Assembly (NCBI GenBank): GCA_035772735.1
Contig: JASDFA010000006.1
Coordinates: 11,426,001 to 11,490,000 of the forward strand
From: Datura wrightii
Taxonomy: Eukaryota > Streptophyta > Magnoliopsida > Solanales > Solanaceae
DNA length: 64,000 nt
Direction of reading: 5' to 3'
This document shows, piece after piece, positions 46,577 through 59,069 of this stretch. Both the position numbers and the translations under genes were made by a program. The notes under the pieces were generated by a model, which did not search any database, was not told the origin of the DNA, and saw only the letters and a list, made by a program, of their open reading frames with translations. Numbering within the stretch: the first letter of the stretch is position 1; every line of letters begins with the position of its first letter.

Positions 46577-48078
46577 TTAGATACAACCCTTTTCTATTAA
46601 CTTTCTCACCCGAAGATAGGATATAAACTTACCTTTTGGCTTGGCTGTATTACCTCTGCACTCTCGCACTACCTCCCCTGGAAAATAAAATTGGACAATT
46701 TTGGTCCAACATTCTACAGTAGCATAACATGGGGCCAACCAATCCATACCCATAATTACATCAAAATCAATCATCTCTAATTCTACTAGATCTGCTGGAG
46801 CTGGGGGCCTACGCCCTGCAGAAGGTGCTGGGGCATACGAACCTACTGAAGCTCTACTCTGCTGGTCCTGACCGCCCTGACGTCTAGTCCGGCAGTCTCT
46901 CATCATATGTCCCTCCTGCCCACAGGTATAACAGGCGGTGGAACCATATCTGCACCTCCCCAAATGCCGGCTATGATAAGTACTGCATCGGGGTATCGCT
47001 AACTCTGTCTTATTTGGCCCCCTCTGTTGCAGCGAGCCTGGCGCTCGTGAGATTTCATCGGGGCCTGAATGCCTCTGACAATCTGACCTGCTGCCCTACT
47101 GCTGCTGAAATGGAGGCCTAGGTGGTCTACCTGAAAAACGGGGCCTGGGCCCACCCTGAAAATCTATCTGAAAATCTGCGGGTCTAGCCCTCCGACGCTG
47201 TTCCTTTTCTGACCTTCCCATAGCATACTGACGCTATCTGAGCTCCTCTATATTCTGAGAAAAGGCCTGTATCCGGTAAATGTCCATATCCTCCCATAGT
47301 GTAGTTGTAATACAAGATTCTATATATTCTGGTGCGAGCCCCATGATAAATCGGTGCACCCTGGCTAGCATGGTATCAGTGAACGAGGGTGCGTACCTAG
47401 CTAAGGAGTCAAATCTTAATGCATATTAACTGACACTCATTCTGCCCTACTCAAGATGCAAAAACTGCTCCACTCTGGCCTGCCGGACCTCTCGGGGCAA
47501 ATAATGATGTGCGAAAGCCTCAGAAAAGACAGGCCATGTAGGTGGAGGTGCATCTCTACCTCGGGATCTCTTCCAACTCTCGTACCACAAAACCAATACG
47601 TCTCGCAATCTGAATACTGCTAGCTTAGCTAATTCTTTGGACAAGGCATGCATGAACCTGAATATCCTCTACAACTGATCTATAAAATTCTGAGGGTTCT
47701 CTCTGCGATCTATCCCTGTAAACTGCGGGGGACTCAAGGCCAGGAACTCACAAACTCTCGAACTACCGGGCCCCTCAAAGGGATCAACGGCAGCTGGTAC
47801 CACCGGATGAGGCTGATGCTGGACAACCATCATTTGTACCAACATATAAAATGCATCCCTAAGCTCCTGATCTGATGGCATAGGAATAGCTGGTGGTGGT
47901 ACTGGTATCTCTGCCGCCCTAGCGGGCTCTGAATGTGGTGGTGAATGCTGGGGGATCGAGGTGGTGTCCCCCTGTCGCCCTCAAATTGAGCTGACTCAAC
48001 CTGGGGCCCCCTACTGGTGCCCTCTCCTACTGCCGCATCCAGCTCTCGACTCGTCGTTGTCTGCCATGTGCCTGACAT
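46577..48078 (-). pseudogene. element B gag, broken, with protease deleted
   Basis: The start ATG is 48076-48078 (MSGTWQTTTSRELD). Frames at 47830-48078, 47669-47881 and 47447-47653 cover the capsid part (RDVLVLWYESWKRSRG). The zinc knuckle CYTCGQEGHMMRDC is in the frame 46577-46963. In that frame the linker AGRRPPAPA runs straight into DLVELEMIDFDVIMGMDWLA. In element A these points are about 330 bp apart and the DPGS protease motif lies between them. The deletion, near 46796, keeps the reading frame. Confidence 0.9.
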
Positions 48079-48274
48079 TTCTTTGTAAACAAATAGGATA
48101 ACATAAGCTCAGGAAGTCACCCTATATAGCATGGCTCTATAGCACGACTGGGGGAGAAAAAGAGTAACCATACTATTATTCCTTGCAGCCTCCTGCCTAT
48201 AAGATGTGGTGCACAACACACCCATAGACAAGACTCTGCTTGGCATGACTTGCAGACTCCCTGGGATACGACGT

Positions 48275-48286
48275 GCTCTGATACCA
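48275..48286 (-). other. primer binding site of element B
   Basis: The minus strand reads TGGTATCAGAGC (initiator methionine tRNA type), four bases from the 5' LTR at 48291. This is the same primer as in element A. Confidence 0.93.
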
Positions 48287-48290
48287 AGTC

Positions 48291-50439
48291 TGTCACGCCC
48301 CACCTTGGGAGGCATGACCGGCACCTAGTGCTACACTTAGTCTGAACTAGCCTAACTGGACTGGCGCACTACAGGTGCACATTGACACTCAATTCATGAA
48401 ACCAACGAGCTATATCATCCCCTAGCCGACAAGGCCACCTGTAAAAGAAGACAGCTAACTAGAACAACATAATAACAGGGATCCTATGCGGACCGACAAG
48501 ACCATCATGCCGTCTAGTTATAACTGAAACGTAAATTAGGCGCTAAACTACGCTATGGCTGACAAGGCCGATATCTAACAGCTAAACAAGGCCCTACACG
48601 GCCATCATAGGAAATAAAGCATGCATGGGCCCCACACGGCCAATAGCAAACTAACCACAGGGAATATACAGCAGTCTGCAAGCCTCTAGGAGTGACATAA
48701 TGGTCGGGACCTACCCAAAACTATACATTAAAAGTAAAACTCGTCTAACTTTCAACTCCGTAGGGAAGGAGCTGAATAAATTGCTGACCTCAGTCGAAGG
48801 CTAGGAACGTCCCGGACGACTTCTATCTACACCTGCAGGCAAGTAATGCAGCACCCGGGTGGGCGTCAGAACAATATGTACCAAATATGTAAGGTAGAAA
48901 GGTAGTAACTGAGTGAAAGCTGGTAAATCTGTAATAATTTAAAAGAGAGAGTAAGAATTTAATCTGCAATACCTGTACCGTTTGAATTATCTAAACAACA
49001 AGTGTATATATATGCAAACAAGAACCTAATCGGGCCTCCATAAGCCTGGAAGGTACAAACAACACAGAAAAATCTACCTGGGCCCCCAAAATCCCCGACA
49101 AGTGCAAACAAGATCCCCCTCACCTACCTGACCACCAAGGACTTTTGCATAAACTGTAACTTGGGGTAGCCCTCATGGCCTCAATCTGATGGAACTCATT
49201 ATGGCCCTCACGGCCTCGGTAAATGAAACTTAGTACGACCCTTACAGCCTCAGTAAATGGAACTCAGTACGGCCCTTAGAGCCTCAGTAAATGGGACTAA
49301 ATACGGCCCTTACAACCTCAGTAAATGGAACTCAATACGGCCCTTATAGCCTTAGTAAATGGAACTCAATACGACCCTTACAGCCTCAGTAAATGGAACT
49401 TAATACGACCCTTACAGCCTCAGTAAATGGAACTCAATACGGCCCTTACAGCCTCAATAAACGAAACTCAATACGGCCCTTACAGCCTCCGTAAATGGAA
49501 TGACAGCTAACTACTCAACTTTGGGGGAAGATCATTCTAGCTAGACTAACTCGGACAAGAATTATTATCTCATCGCTATAGGCTCAATTCAGTTTACAAC
49601 AGCTAACACCAATGGGTTTACTTAGAAGTACTATAGACATATAAGTCGTATTAACTTTACGACGAACATAACTTGTCGAAAGAATATCCTTACATACCTC
49701 AAGGGCCGACTTCCTGTTTAACCGATGAGTTCCAATCTGTACTCGATAGCCCTTTGCAGCTGTGATCGTATTACTGGGAGAATAAGACTAGTTTCAGCAC
49801 TAAATTCGACGAAAATGATAACTTTTATTATTAAAATCAACTATACTTCAGCTTGACAAAACACGGCGAAAACGTATCATTTTCCGAGAGTTCAGAAGGG
49901 AGAAATGCTTACTTGAAGCATGTGATAGTATAGAAATTAGTTTGGAGCAATTCCGACAACTTTAGCTCGGCGATGTTACGATTTGCCGGGCAAATTTCGT
50001 GAAAATAACTCCATAGTAATGCTCTCTGTAGGCTTATAAGTCAGTATCTAAAGTTAATCAGAGTTTGAACGACGTTTCGTAGCGTAAACGGGCGAAAATT
50101 TCTTAATTACTTTGTGCCCCCTTCTCACAGGTTGTAGCTCTTTCTTGGAAATAAAATGAATTTAAAACAAGGGACTATATATAAAGGTGAGGCCAGTGGG
50201 CAGGGGGCGCCACGCACCTCTCAAGGCGCCACAACATGCCCCGCATCGGGCCCCTCAACCCACCAAGGGGGCTGGCGCGCGGCGCTGACCAAGGCGCCAG
50301 TGTGCCAGCGCATCACGCTGGCCCTTCCGGCCTGGCCTCGCTCGACCCTTCCAAGGTTCTCTATAGGCGTCGTACTCTCTTTATCTATCTCAAATCCATA
50401 CATATGCTTACTAATCACCAACTTTTATGGGGTGTAACA
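48291..50439 (-). repeat. 5' LTR of gypsy element B
   Basis: It runs from TGTCACGCCCC to GGGGTGTAACA (2,149 bp). It holds a 34-bp minisatellite at about 49179-49506 with one unit more than the 3' LTR. It lacks about 22 bp near 48416 that the 3' LTR has. A TATATATAA-like motif near 50171-50184 is the likely promoter core. The ORFs at 50156-50502 and 50221-50421 are chance frames in GC-rich LTR sequence. Confidence 0.93.
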
Positions 50440-50444
50440 GAGTG

Positions 50445-52240
50445 GGTGTCTTCTTCCACACTCATGCCCAATTCCTATCAAAATGTGATAAATTGTCTAT
50501 GATCAAATATGGGATTTTACCCAATTGCATAATTCTTCAATCTCTACACATGGATAGGATCAAATTATATTTATATTGATGAATTGTGAAGCTTGGGCAG
50601 ATTTTTAATTGTTTTCAATCCAAATTGTGATTTCTAACTTATGAAATTTAATGCCCATGGATGAGAAGTTCGTGAAAGAAGAGATTGATGTTGAGTGTAT
50701 GTTGATGATGAGATTAAATGAGGAAAAACATATTTCTAAAACTACCCATGATCTATGTTGTTGTTTTTAAAGTGAATTGATTAGATCCAAGTATGATAAA
50801 GCCTTGGGTGATGCCCACACGTCGATTTAAAGTGATGATTTTCTCGAAATAAAGTTACCATATTGTTTGAAGTGAAATTTCCCAATTTTATTATAAATTC
50901 TAGCTTGTGGTATGTTGAGTAAATATTTCTATACGTAGCTTACCAAATGATTTGGAGTGGATGCTCCCACCTATGATTTAGCTTGTGGTATATTTCGAAA
51001 TAAAGCTTCTCATATGCATCAATTCATAATTGAGATGTGTGTCATTAATGAGCTTGTCAAGGGACAATGTTGAGCTTCATTTTCATATGATGTTGATTCT
51101 ATGCATGATTGCATTATGAGCTTTGTCAATAGACAATGTTGAGATTCATTTCACACGATGATGAGTTATGCATGATTTCATAATAAGCTTCATTAGTAGA
51201 CGATGTTGAGCTTCGTTATAGACAATGTAGAGCATTGCATGTTTTTGGGAGAAGAGCCTAGCACCGAGTGGGTTAAGGGTCGATTACCCTATGCCCCAGA
51301 ACTACGCGCCAATGTAGGTTGATACTATTATATTATCGGGACCTCTCTTGTGAGCTATCCCCGGCCCGATTGGCCCTTCAGCTTGATATCGATATCATAG
51401 TAGCATCCTTAGCCTTGCCAAGATTTTAGACGGATCTTCCCACTTGAGTGTAATAGTCGGGACCACGTAAGCTCTATCATGGTATGTCGGTTAAGTGACG
51501 AGTCTCCCACTATCTATATCATTCAGATTTGCATATTCACTACTCATGATGATTACTTATACATGCATGTTCAAAAAACAACGTTTGACTCATTGTTCAG
51601 CTTTTGATATAAATGTTATGTTTTAACTTTGAGTCATTCGAGTAATCATGATGTTCTAAAGCTACGCATGATCATGTTATGATAAGAGTATGATTTCAGA
51701 ATGAATGCATGTAGCCTCCTACTATCATTTAAAAGCTTATGATATGTTATAGAATGTTTTAAATGATTTATTTTACTTAAGCGGTTTTACCTATCTTGCA
51801 TACTCGGTACATTCCACGTATTGATCGCATACTTTCTATGTTGCATCGTTTCATGATGCAGGACCCGGTTCTCAGGTTCAGCCCCGTTCATAGTCGTTAT
51901 TCAGAGTTAGCACCTGCTTATTTGGTGAATCCTCATCTTTCGAGGACTAGACCTTCAGTTATTTTAGATGTCCTTTTAGTTTCAGTATTGTTGAGCTAAT
52001 TGGGGGTGTTGTCCCATCAGCTCGTCCAGATTAGAGGTTTATCAGACTTGGACGTATATTCAGCTTCAGATATTTATTCTGTTGTTATATTAAGTTTGAC
52101 TTCTGCTGAGTTTATAATTATTCCTTATTCATGTTTGTTGAATGAGTTAGTTGAATGCTTATGCCATGGGTCGACTTGGGGTCTCTTGTCCCGTGTCTAC
52201 AATCCGGATCCCCGTTCGGATCGTGATATATTAAAATAGT
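50445..52240 (+). repeat. decayed LTR-like DNA, right part of the interrupted repeat
   Basis: This continues the sequence cut at 41115. It contains stretches typical of solanaceous gypsy LTRs: GAGCCTAGCACCGAGTGGG, GGTCGATTACCCTATGCC and GCATACTCGGTACATTCCACG. After them come GATGCAGGACCCGGTTCTCAG, GGGGTGTTGTCCCATCAG and TCCCGTGTCTACAATCCGG. No terminus could be fixed. The plus-strand ORFs at 51796-51999 and 52000-52239 are not convincing genes. Confidence 0.5.
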
Positions 52241-54260
52241 ACATAAGTATATTTGTAATAAGTTAGCCTATTTTAAAAACTTATCAACAATCACTAAGTA
52301 TAAAAAGAAGAAAGGAAAAAAATAGAGAAATTAAAAAAAAAGAATGAAATAAGAGATGATTAACTACAAAAGCTACAACAGTCACGTGGGTAAATCGCTT
52401 AGAGGGTATGAAAGTAAAGGGACAGAAGCATGTAATTACGTTGACTTCAATGGACATCTATGTTCTTTTTCCTTATAAGAACAACCTCCACAAGGGTACT
52501 GTGGTTTGAAATTTTTGGCTCTGCTTAATAATTTTTTCTTAAAAATAATCTACACTTTAGAAAATTTTTATTGCCTATTGAACATAAGTTATGGACATAT
52601 ATTAGTTTTGCCTATAAGGCAAAAGTTTGAGATACAGAGAGAGTGAACCTGCTTAATTGATCTCAAATTCTACCTTTTATGTAAAAGTTGCATGAGTTAC
52701 TTAATTATTCACAAATTATGACAAACAAGTAAAATTAGTAATACTCATTCTACATGTGGTGTTATTGGTCACACCTTATGATATATTGGCAAAAGTTATT
52801 TGTATTATTCATATGTTCACACTTTTCTCCTCTACTTTATAAAGAGCCATTTTTATAATCCACAAAATTAATATTCTAACTAATTTAAATTGAAAATGTG
52901 TGTTGTTAAACTAATATATAAAAGAAGTAATTGGTTTTGATCATGATTAATGTATAAATAAAGTAACTCAATTAATACAACTGAAAAGTCATGCTCAATA
53001 GATAAGAAATTATACTATCTTTAATCTCTACAATTTATTGAAGTGTCCCCAAATCTTGTCTCACGGACAAAACTAACTTATGTGCATGTAACAATTAAAA
53101 CTTATACCTGATGAATGGAAGAAGTTTTGCCTCACAAAGTTTTTTAAATTAAAATTATTTTTTAAAAATTTTATTAAGCGGGGACAAAAATTCAAAATCG
53201 CTCCTTATTGTGTTATACTTTAGCAATTTTCCTCAATCCATCACCAAAGCATTAGAGAATACAAACTGTTGATGTTATCACCAATTCTTAATAAGTCAAA
53301 AGATTTATTTAGCACGGAATGAGACGTAAGCCCTAAAATATGAGGTACAACCTCTATAAATTTTTAACTTTTAAAAATTTATAATATGGTAAAATAGTAT
53401 AAAAACACAACAATTATAATAGAAAAAGAAAAAGAAATTAATAGTTTATTTTAAAAAAAATGATTAAAGAAACTTATAAAAAACGAATCTTTTAACATGA
53501 TTTTACAAGTACAAATAATGCAATGATATAAAAGTCATGAGATGCAAATCAACTCTAACATCTTAACTTTCAAATAACAAAAGAATCACAATTTCTTAAA
53601 TATATTACTATCATATCATGCAATTTACCTCATGACAAAATAAAATAATCAATAAACTTTATTAGTATTATAATTAAAACTTAACTCCTTCTTGAATAAA
53701 AATAAAAATTACTTTCAAATACTGAAATAAATATAATAATTTTGAGACATAGGACAAAAATATGAAAATCATGACAAATGAAGATGTAAAATTCGGCTAC
53801 GTATTTTTTTTTATAAAAAAAAAGTGATATTCACTCTCACAGTATTCTCAAAATAGTAAAATGCAATAGTACAACTTGTTATTTGAGTTAATCTCAATTT
53901 TCTTATTTCTATAGATGAGAAAAGCTATTAAGCATTATTTATTTATTAAAAAATTATGTGGGTCAACCGTATTAATTAAAGAATTTGACACATAATTTAC
54001 GTAAGAACTATTAGGTCAGCCTGAATTGTTGGGCGTTAATATTTAGGGCATACAGTCGGACACTTAGAACATAAGCCTCACAGAACCAATCCCCACACGT
54101 GAGCCACGAGGTGTTCTGCCAATACCCTGCCCGCAAAACTGCCTTTTAAAACTCATATGGATAATAGTAGTATTTGTTGAGTAATTCCTTAACATCTTAA
54201 ACTTGATTTTCTTTAGAAAGATAAAATAATGAACAAATTGATCTCCCTCAGCATTATTTA
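52241..54260. other. AT-rich intergenic DNA
   Basis: No gene, RNA or named repeat was recognised. A/T homopolymers are frequent, and there are no ORFs above background. Confidence 0.5.
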
Positions 54261-54265
54261 TTAGT

Positions 54266-54597
54266 CATAATACATAAATAGGCACTCAATCTTTGCTTCA
54301 ACTGGCAATTAAGCACTCAAACTTTGAGAATGCACAACTAGACACCTCAACTTGGTGTCACTGTGTCAATTGAGCACTCCAACTTACAAGATGATCATCT
54401 AGGCACCTTAACTTGGTTTCAGTATGTCATGTGTCACGTCAGCATCGTGTGTCTACAAGACATAGTGGGGACTAGTTTGGTGTGTTTAGTTGTCAGTTGA
54501 GACCAAGTTGGGGTGCCTAGATATACACTCTCAAAATTTGAGTGCTTAATGGTCAGTTGAGGCCAAGTTTAAGTGTTTATTCATGTGTTATGCCGTA
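54266..54597. mobile_element. MITE with long inverted ends
   Basis: The left half (CATAATACATAAATAGGCACT, AATTAAGCACTCAAACTTTG, ACACCTCAACTTGGTGTCA) is mirrored as reverse complement in the right half. There the landmarks are CAAAATTTGAGTGCTTAATG, GGCCAAGTTTAAGTGTTTA and TTCATGTGTTATGCC. TTAGT flanks both sides (54261-54265 and 54598-54602), giving a 3-5 bp target duplication. The arms are roughly 120 bp, so the RNA could fold as a hairpin. Superfamily is unassigned; a TTA duplication would fit PIF/Harbinger. Confidence 0.7.
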
Positions 54598-54939
54598 TTA
54601 GTAGTTAGCTAACTAAACTTGAGAAATAATAGAAGATTGAAAAGGGTCAATTCTCATGTTACTGGGACTGAACTGACAAATGATTCAAAATGCAGGTTGT
54701 TTTTGTTTTTCTGGAATTCTGGCCTATATTTTGGTGATGAATGAGAATTCGCAGAAGATAATTCGACAACTTAAAGGTGCAAAGAATCAGAATTAGACCT
54801 TAAAAATAGGTAGTATAAAAGTTGATTAATGTCATTAACTTTCAAATTTAAATTGCAGAAGATAAGCTTAACATGTAGAAGTCTGTCTCAAAAGATCAAG
54901 TTTCAAATCCGGTTACAGCAACAGAATGTGTCAAAAATC

Positions 54940-57843
54940 TTATCTTGCTTCAATGGCAGTGATGGAACAATCATTAACTGAACATTGTTCTGCTTTGATT
55001 GTGGATGAATTTGATTCAGCTTCATTTCTTCCCGTGAAAAATGCTGGTTGTTTTGGCGTGGGCAGTGGCATACTTTCATTACCAAGCATTGAGATAACAT
55101 CAGATGTTGTTGGCCTATCTGTTGCATTTTCTTGTACACATAAAAGTCCTACATGAATAACTCGTAATAACTGTTTAGTGTCACAAAGATCTCCAAGAGC
55201 TGGATCCTTCAATTCCAGTGCACACCCTTCTCTCCATAGTTCCCATGCCTGAACCAGAATGATCAGTATTCTCAAATTTTATGCATTTTAATACTTAAAA
55301 GGAAAAAGGGTGTCAAGAAAAACTTACATAACCTATTAAGTTGACTGGACGATCGAATTGTTGTAAGCTAGTAGTTCTCCTACCACTCACAATTTCCAGC
55401 ATTAAGATTCCAAAGCTGAAGACATCAGACTTGATTGAGAATGCTCCTTCCATTGCAAACTCGGGAGCCATGTAACCACTGCATAGAGGACAGGAAGCAT
55501 TACCCATTCAGTCAGTATGAAAATGTCTAGATGAAGTAAACCTATATCAAGAAATAAGCTCAACTCACTATGTTCCGACAACCCTGCCAGTCACTGCCTC
55601 CGTCTCGTTCTGTTTGAAAATTCTTGCCATACCAAAATCAGCTATCTTAGGATTCATGTTTTCATCCAAGAGCACATTACTGGCTTTTAGATCTCTATGT
55701 ATCACTCTCATTCTTGAGTATTTGTGAAGATAGAGCAATCCTTGAGCAATTCCTTCGATAATTTCATAACGTTTCTGCCAATCCAGTAGCTTCTTTCTTT
55801 CAGGATCTGTCAAAGACAGAAAGCATTTCACGTCAAAATTTTCAAAACTCGCTTGAACTATTACTTCTTTGTTTTAAAATGGTAACGAACCGAATAGGAA
55901 GAAGTCCAAGCTCTTGTTAGGCATGTACTCATATATCAACATTTTTTCATCTCCATGAATACAGCATCCTATAACTCGAACTAGATTTGTGTGCTGAACT
56001 TTTGCAATTAGTATAAGCTCATTCTTGAACTCTACAAGCCCTTGACCTGATGTTCGTGAAAGTCTCTTGACTGCCACCTCTCTCCCATCTGGAAATTTTC
56101 CCTGTCATACATTTTTACAGGTAATTCAGTTAATGCAATGAAGGAACTGAAGTTTTTCGGAGGCATAATGTAATTATACCTTATAAACAGGTCCAAAACC
56201 ACCCTCTCCGAGCTTGTTTTCACTTGTGAAGTTGTTTGTCGCTGCCAATATGAATCCAAAGCTAAATATCTTCAAATCTTGTACTTCCCTTCCATCTTTT
56301 TCTTTCAAATTAGTGTCGTTGAAGCTATCTGATGCAGTCAACTCACGTATGTACTCTTCCTCCTTTCTTTTCTCATCTGTGCAAGAGAAGTTTGTAGATA
56401 TTTATACATGCTTAACATAATTGGAAAAACAACATACTAGCTAATCACTTTGTGGAGATCTAATTACCCTGTAGTTTTCGTCTTCTCACTATAATGTAGC
56501 AGATGAAGCCAGATATTAGCGAAGGGATAACAATAGCTAAGACAATTACTATCCATATCCAGGTCTTCCGATTTCCTGTAGACATAGGTTGCTGATTGTT
56601 ATACAGTTGGCCCTTGACCTATAAAAATATATTACTTCATAAACAAGATTTATTCCTGATATAAGGACTTACCTTTAGATGAATTTGATGAAACCAGAAC
56701 ATATTTTTTCTGTGTGTTACCACTCTCATCGACTCGAAACTCCCCATTTCCGTTCCAAATTATGCAGCCTGTTCCATTGCTTGTGGTGGTGAAGCCAACA
56801 CAACTGCAGTGCTCCCAACATTTCTGCATACAATCACCAAGACCAATGCTTGAATTATCATAAAAATTCGTATTAGATCTATCAATAAAGTCTCCACTCT
56901 TCTTCTCAAATTTATCCCCATCCTTTCGGCACTGAGGCAACTGACTAGTGACACAACCATCTTCATTTTCATAACCATAGCAAAACTCATTATAAAGGGT
57001 GTATACACGTCTGTCTTCACCACCACCAAGAATAGCCCCATTTGAAGACAACTCAAGACTTGGGAAACTTCCCTCTGGAGCATCAAATTGGAGAAACACT
57101 CCATCTTTTTCAGACACCAAGTTGAGATTATACCTATATCTGTTAGAAGAATCATTCAATGCAGTTAAGAAAGGAAAGCTTTGATTTCTCCAAGCGCCAC
57201 TAGTCCAATAAACCTCGCCCCTTCGACGAATAATCAGCTGAACTGCATCTTGAATGGACTCCAAACTTAAAGTAAAAGCCCCTGAGGCTGGAATAGTTAT
57301 ACTCAACCAAGAAGTTAAAGTCCAATTCTGCATTGTTGTAAGGTTATAACCAAGCTTCATACCAGGCAAAAGACTATCAGTAGGATGATCGAAGCTTTGC
57401 CATAAAGTCGTGTTCCGAGTTTCATCCTGAAGCACAAAATTTCCAGAATCTTGAAGCCTAGCTATTAAACTACCTGTCAATGAAGGAGGGGCAATATTCA
57501 CTACTGTCTTCCCTCCACTGGTGATTTTTAATGTTCCTGTAGTATCTATAGTGAGCAATCCCGAGTTGTTCAATATAGGTGTATTTGGATTGGCTATCCA
57601 TAATTTCTTATCTTGTGGATCACCTGCATACCATATTCCAAGATAATAGTTACCTGTTTGTGGGATAGGAAAAAATCCTAACTTGAATTTTCCACCTTCA
57701 GAATCAAGTACTTGTGAGTGATTAAGTTCATCACCAGGCTTCATTGAGATTATTGCACCTACAGATGGAAGGTTAATGATACATGTTTGGCTGCAGAATA
57801 AGGTCAATATTAAGATGAAGAAGAAATTGGCTGAAGCTTTCAT
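54940..57843 (-). CDS. G-type lectin S-receptor-like Ser/Thr protein kinase
   Basis: Seven exons, plus-strand bounds: 56673-57843, 56468-56575, 56180-56376, 55891-56101, 55569-55806, 55328-55478, 54940-55248. They sum to 2385 bp (794 aa plus TAA), all GT-AG and in frame. Layout: signal peptide (~1-22), B-lectin domain (~30-150, with LQDSGNFVLQDE and WQSFDHPTD), S-locus-glycoprotein region, PAN domain (~310-385, GLGDCMQKCWEHCSC). One membrane span (~396-418) and the kinase domain (~480-755) follow. The kinase has the glycine loop GEGGFGPVYK, VAVKRL Lys, HRDLKASN, DFG and a matching APE, so it should be active. Such receptors sit in the plasma membrane and phosphorylate Ser/Thr on perceiving ligands; ligands are mostly unknown. 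It looks closest to the At1g67520/CES101-like group. The ATG at 57843 is used; the longer frame to 57861 starts at TTG. Confidence 0.93.
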
Positions 57844-58731
57844 TTTGGCTGCTAGAAACAAAAAAAGTTGCTGCAGATGATAATATGATCATCTCTTTAT
57901 GTTCAAAGCAAAAAAATTGAACTTGAGAATAGTCAATGCTTTTAAACATTTTTCAGACAGAAAGTTTCAAGATTTTTCTGAGTACAAATGATATTTGGAC
58001 ATGGTACATGTAGGAAAGCTTGTGGAAAGTGACAATCTTGGCTTTTCTTGACAACAAGTTTGACCAATTTATATTTGGTGTCTGTCTTTTTATTTGACTT
58101 ATATTTTCTTTTTTTTCCTTCCTGTTGTTTAAAATAAAACCAGCAGGTAGTGGTTGATTTTTATTGATAAAACCAAAAAGAGAACAAACAATTCACGGAG
58201 GCGCTTATAGATCAAAGCCTCCTAAGCTATAGTACCATGATCAAGCAAAAGATCAAATTTTAAAACCTTAAGGTTGCTTAGTAATGAATATAATATACTT
58301 AGGAGAAGAAATGCATATTTTTTTACTTAAATCTTAATCTGATGAATGCTGCAACTTTTAAGCAGAGTCATACAACAAGAAAAACACTTCTTTTATGTTC
58401 TACTTTTCGCCATGCTCGTTAAACTTAATATCTCAAGCAAAAGAATTGAAGTTCACTTGAATTCTTCTTTCATAGCTACAGTTTTCTCTTTCTTTTTCAA
58501 GAAAGTTTAGCTGGAGTTTTTAGTACTAGTGTTTCCAATTTTAGAACTTTAAACATTACGCATGGAGTTACTAAGGCCTATAACCATTGAAGTTAATTTC
58601 CAGCAGTAGAGAAATACCCCTGGTGTCAAGCCAATTACAAACAAATGCACCTCACTTTATAACATTCACATAACAGAAATGTGGCGAAACTAAAAGTACC
58701 ATCTTTTGTTATCACAGGATCAATATGGAGT
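57844..58731. other. upstream region of the receptor kinase gene
   Basis: This ~890-bp region contains no gene. It should hold the kinase promoter and leader. Beyond about 58140 it is ordinary AT-rich DNA up to the copia LTR at 58732. Confidence 0.5.
58048..58098. promoter_or_regulatory. cluster of W-box-like TTGAC motifs
   Basis: TTGACA (58048), TTGACC (58060) and TTGACT (58094) occur within 51 bp, about 205-255 bp upstream of the kinase ATG. TTGAC followed by C or T is the WRKY-factor binding site, so two of the three match fully. WRKY control is common for defence-related receptor kinases. Here it is inferred from motif spacing only. Confidence 0.4.
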
Positions 58732-59069
58732 TGTAAGGAATAATTTGAGAGAAAAATAAAACTCTATTACTCAAGAATAAATTTACAAAGAGATTTTCAA
58801 ACTCACCAAAAAAAAACTCTCAAACTCACTCCACTACTCTCTAACTCACTCCACTCACTAGGAACTACTCTCTTAGAGATGTATTCACTCTTTGGTGGAT
58901 GATTTACAATGAAGATTAACCCTCCTTTTATAGAGGGTTGAGGTGGTGTGAATGGAGGTGTGAAAGAGGAAACTTTCTTCTTCAACAATGGTGGCTTGGG
59001 TAGGTGTTGAATGAATAATTCAACAATGGTGGGTGGAAAAATTTCCAGATATGTGCTGAAAATCTTTCA
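58732..59069 (-). repeat. probable 3' LTR of the copia element
   Basis: Bounded by TGTAAGGAATAA on the left and CTTTCA on the right, it directly follows a polypurine tract in element sense (338 bp). The minus strand would begin TGAAAGATTTTCAG. The partner LTR is outside the window, so the ends are inferred from TG..CA and tract position. The polyprotein frame runs about 50 bp into it. Confidence 0.55.

Larger units (their letters stand above)
41116..50439 (-). mobile_element. Ty3/gypsy (Tekay/Del) element B, decayed
   Basis: This 9,324-bp element has LTRs at 41116-43255 and 48291-50439 and an exact GAGTG target duplication (41111-41115 and 50440-50444). The primer site and polypurine tract are preserved. 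Its LTR start (TGTCAYGCCCCACCTTGGGA) and proteins are related to element A but form a separate subfamily. In the first ~215 bp the LTRs differ by about nine substitutions plus a ~22-bp indel, so it is older than element A. The coding region is broken into at least ten open pieces and lacks the protease segment. It is inserted into the LTR-like DNA around it. Confidence 0.95.

Noticed and set aside
51796..52239. Two adjoining plus-strand frames of 67 and 79 aa
   Set aside because: They lie in LTR-like DNA and have no domain; adjacent short frames are expected in this composition.
57844..57861. Upstream extension of the kinase start by six residues
   Set aside because: The first codon is TTG. 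The ATG at 57843 gives a normal signal peptide.
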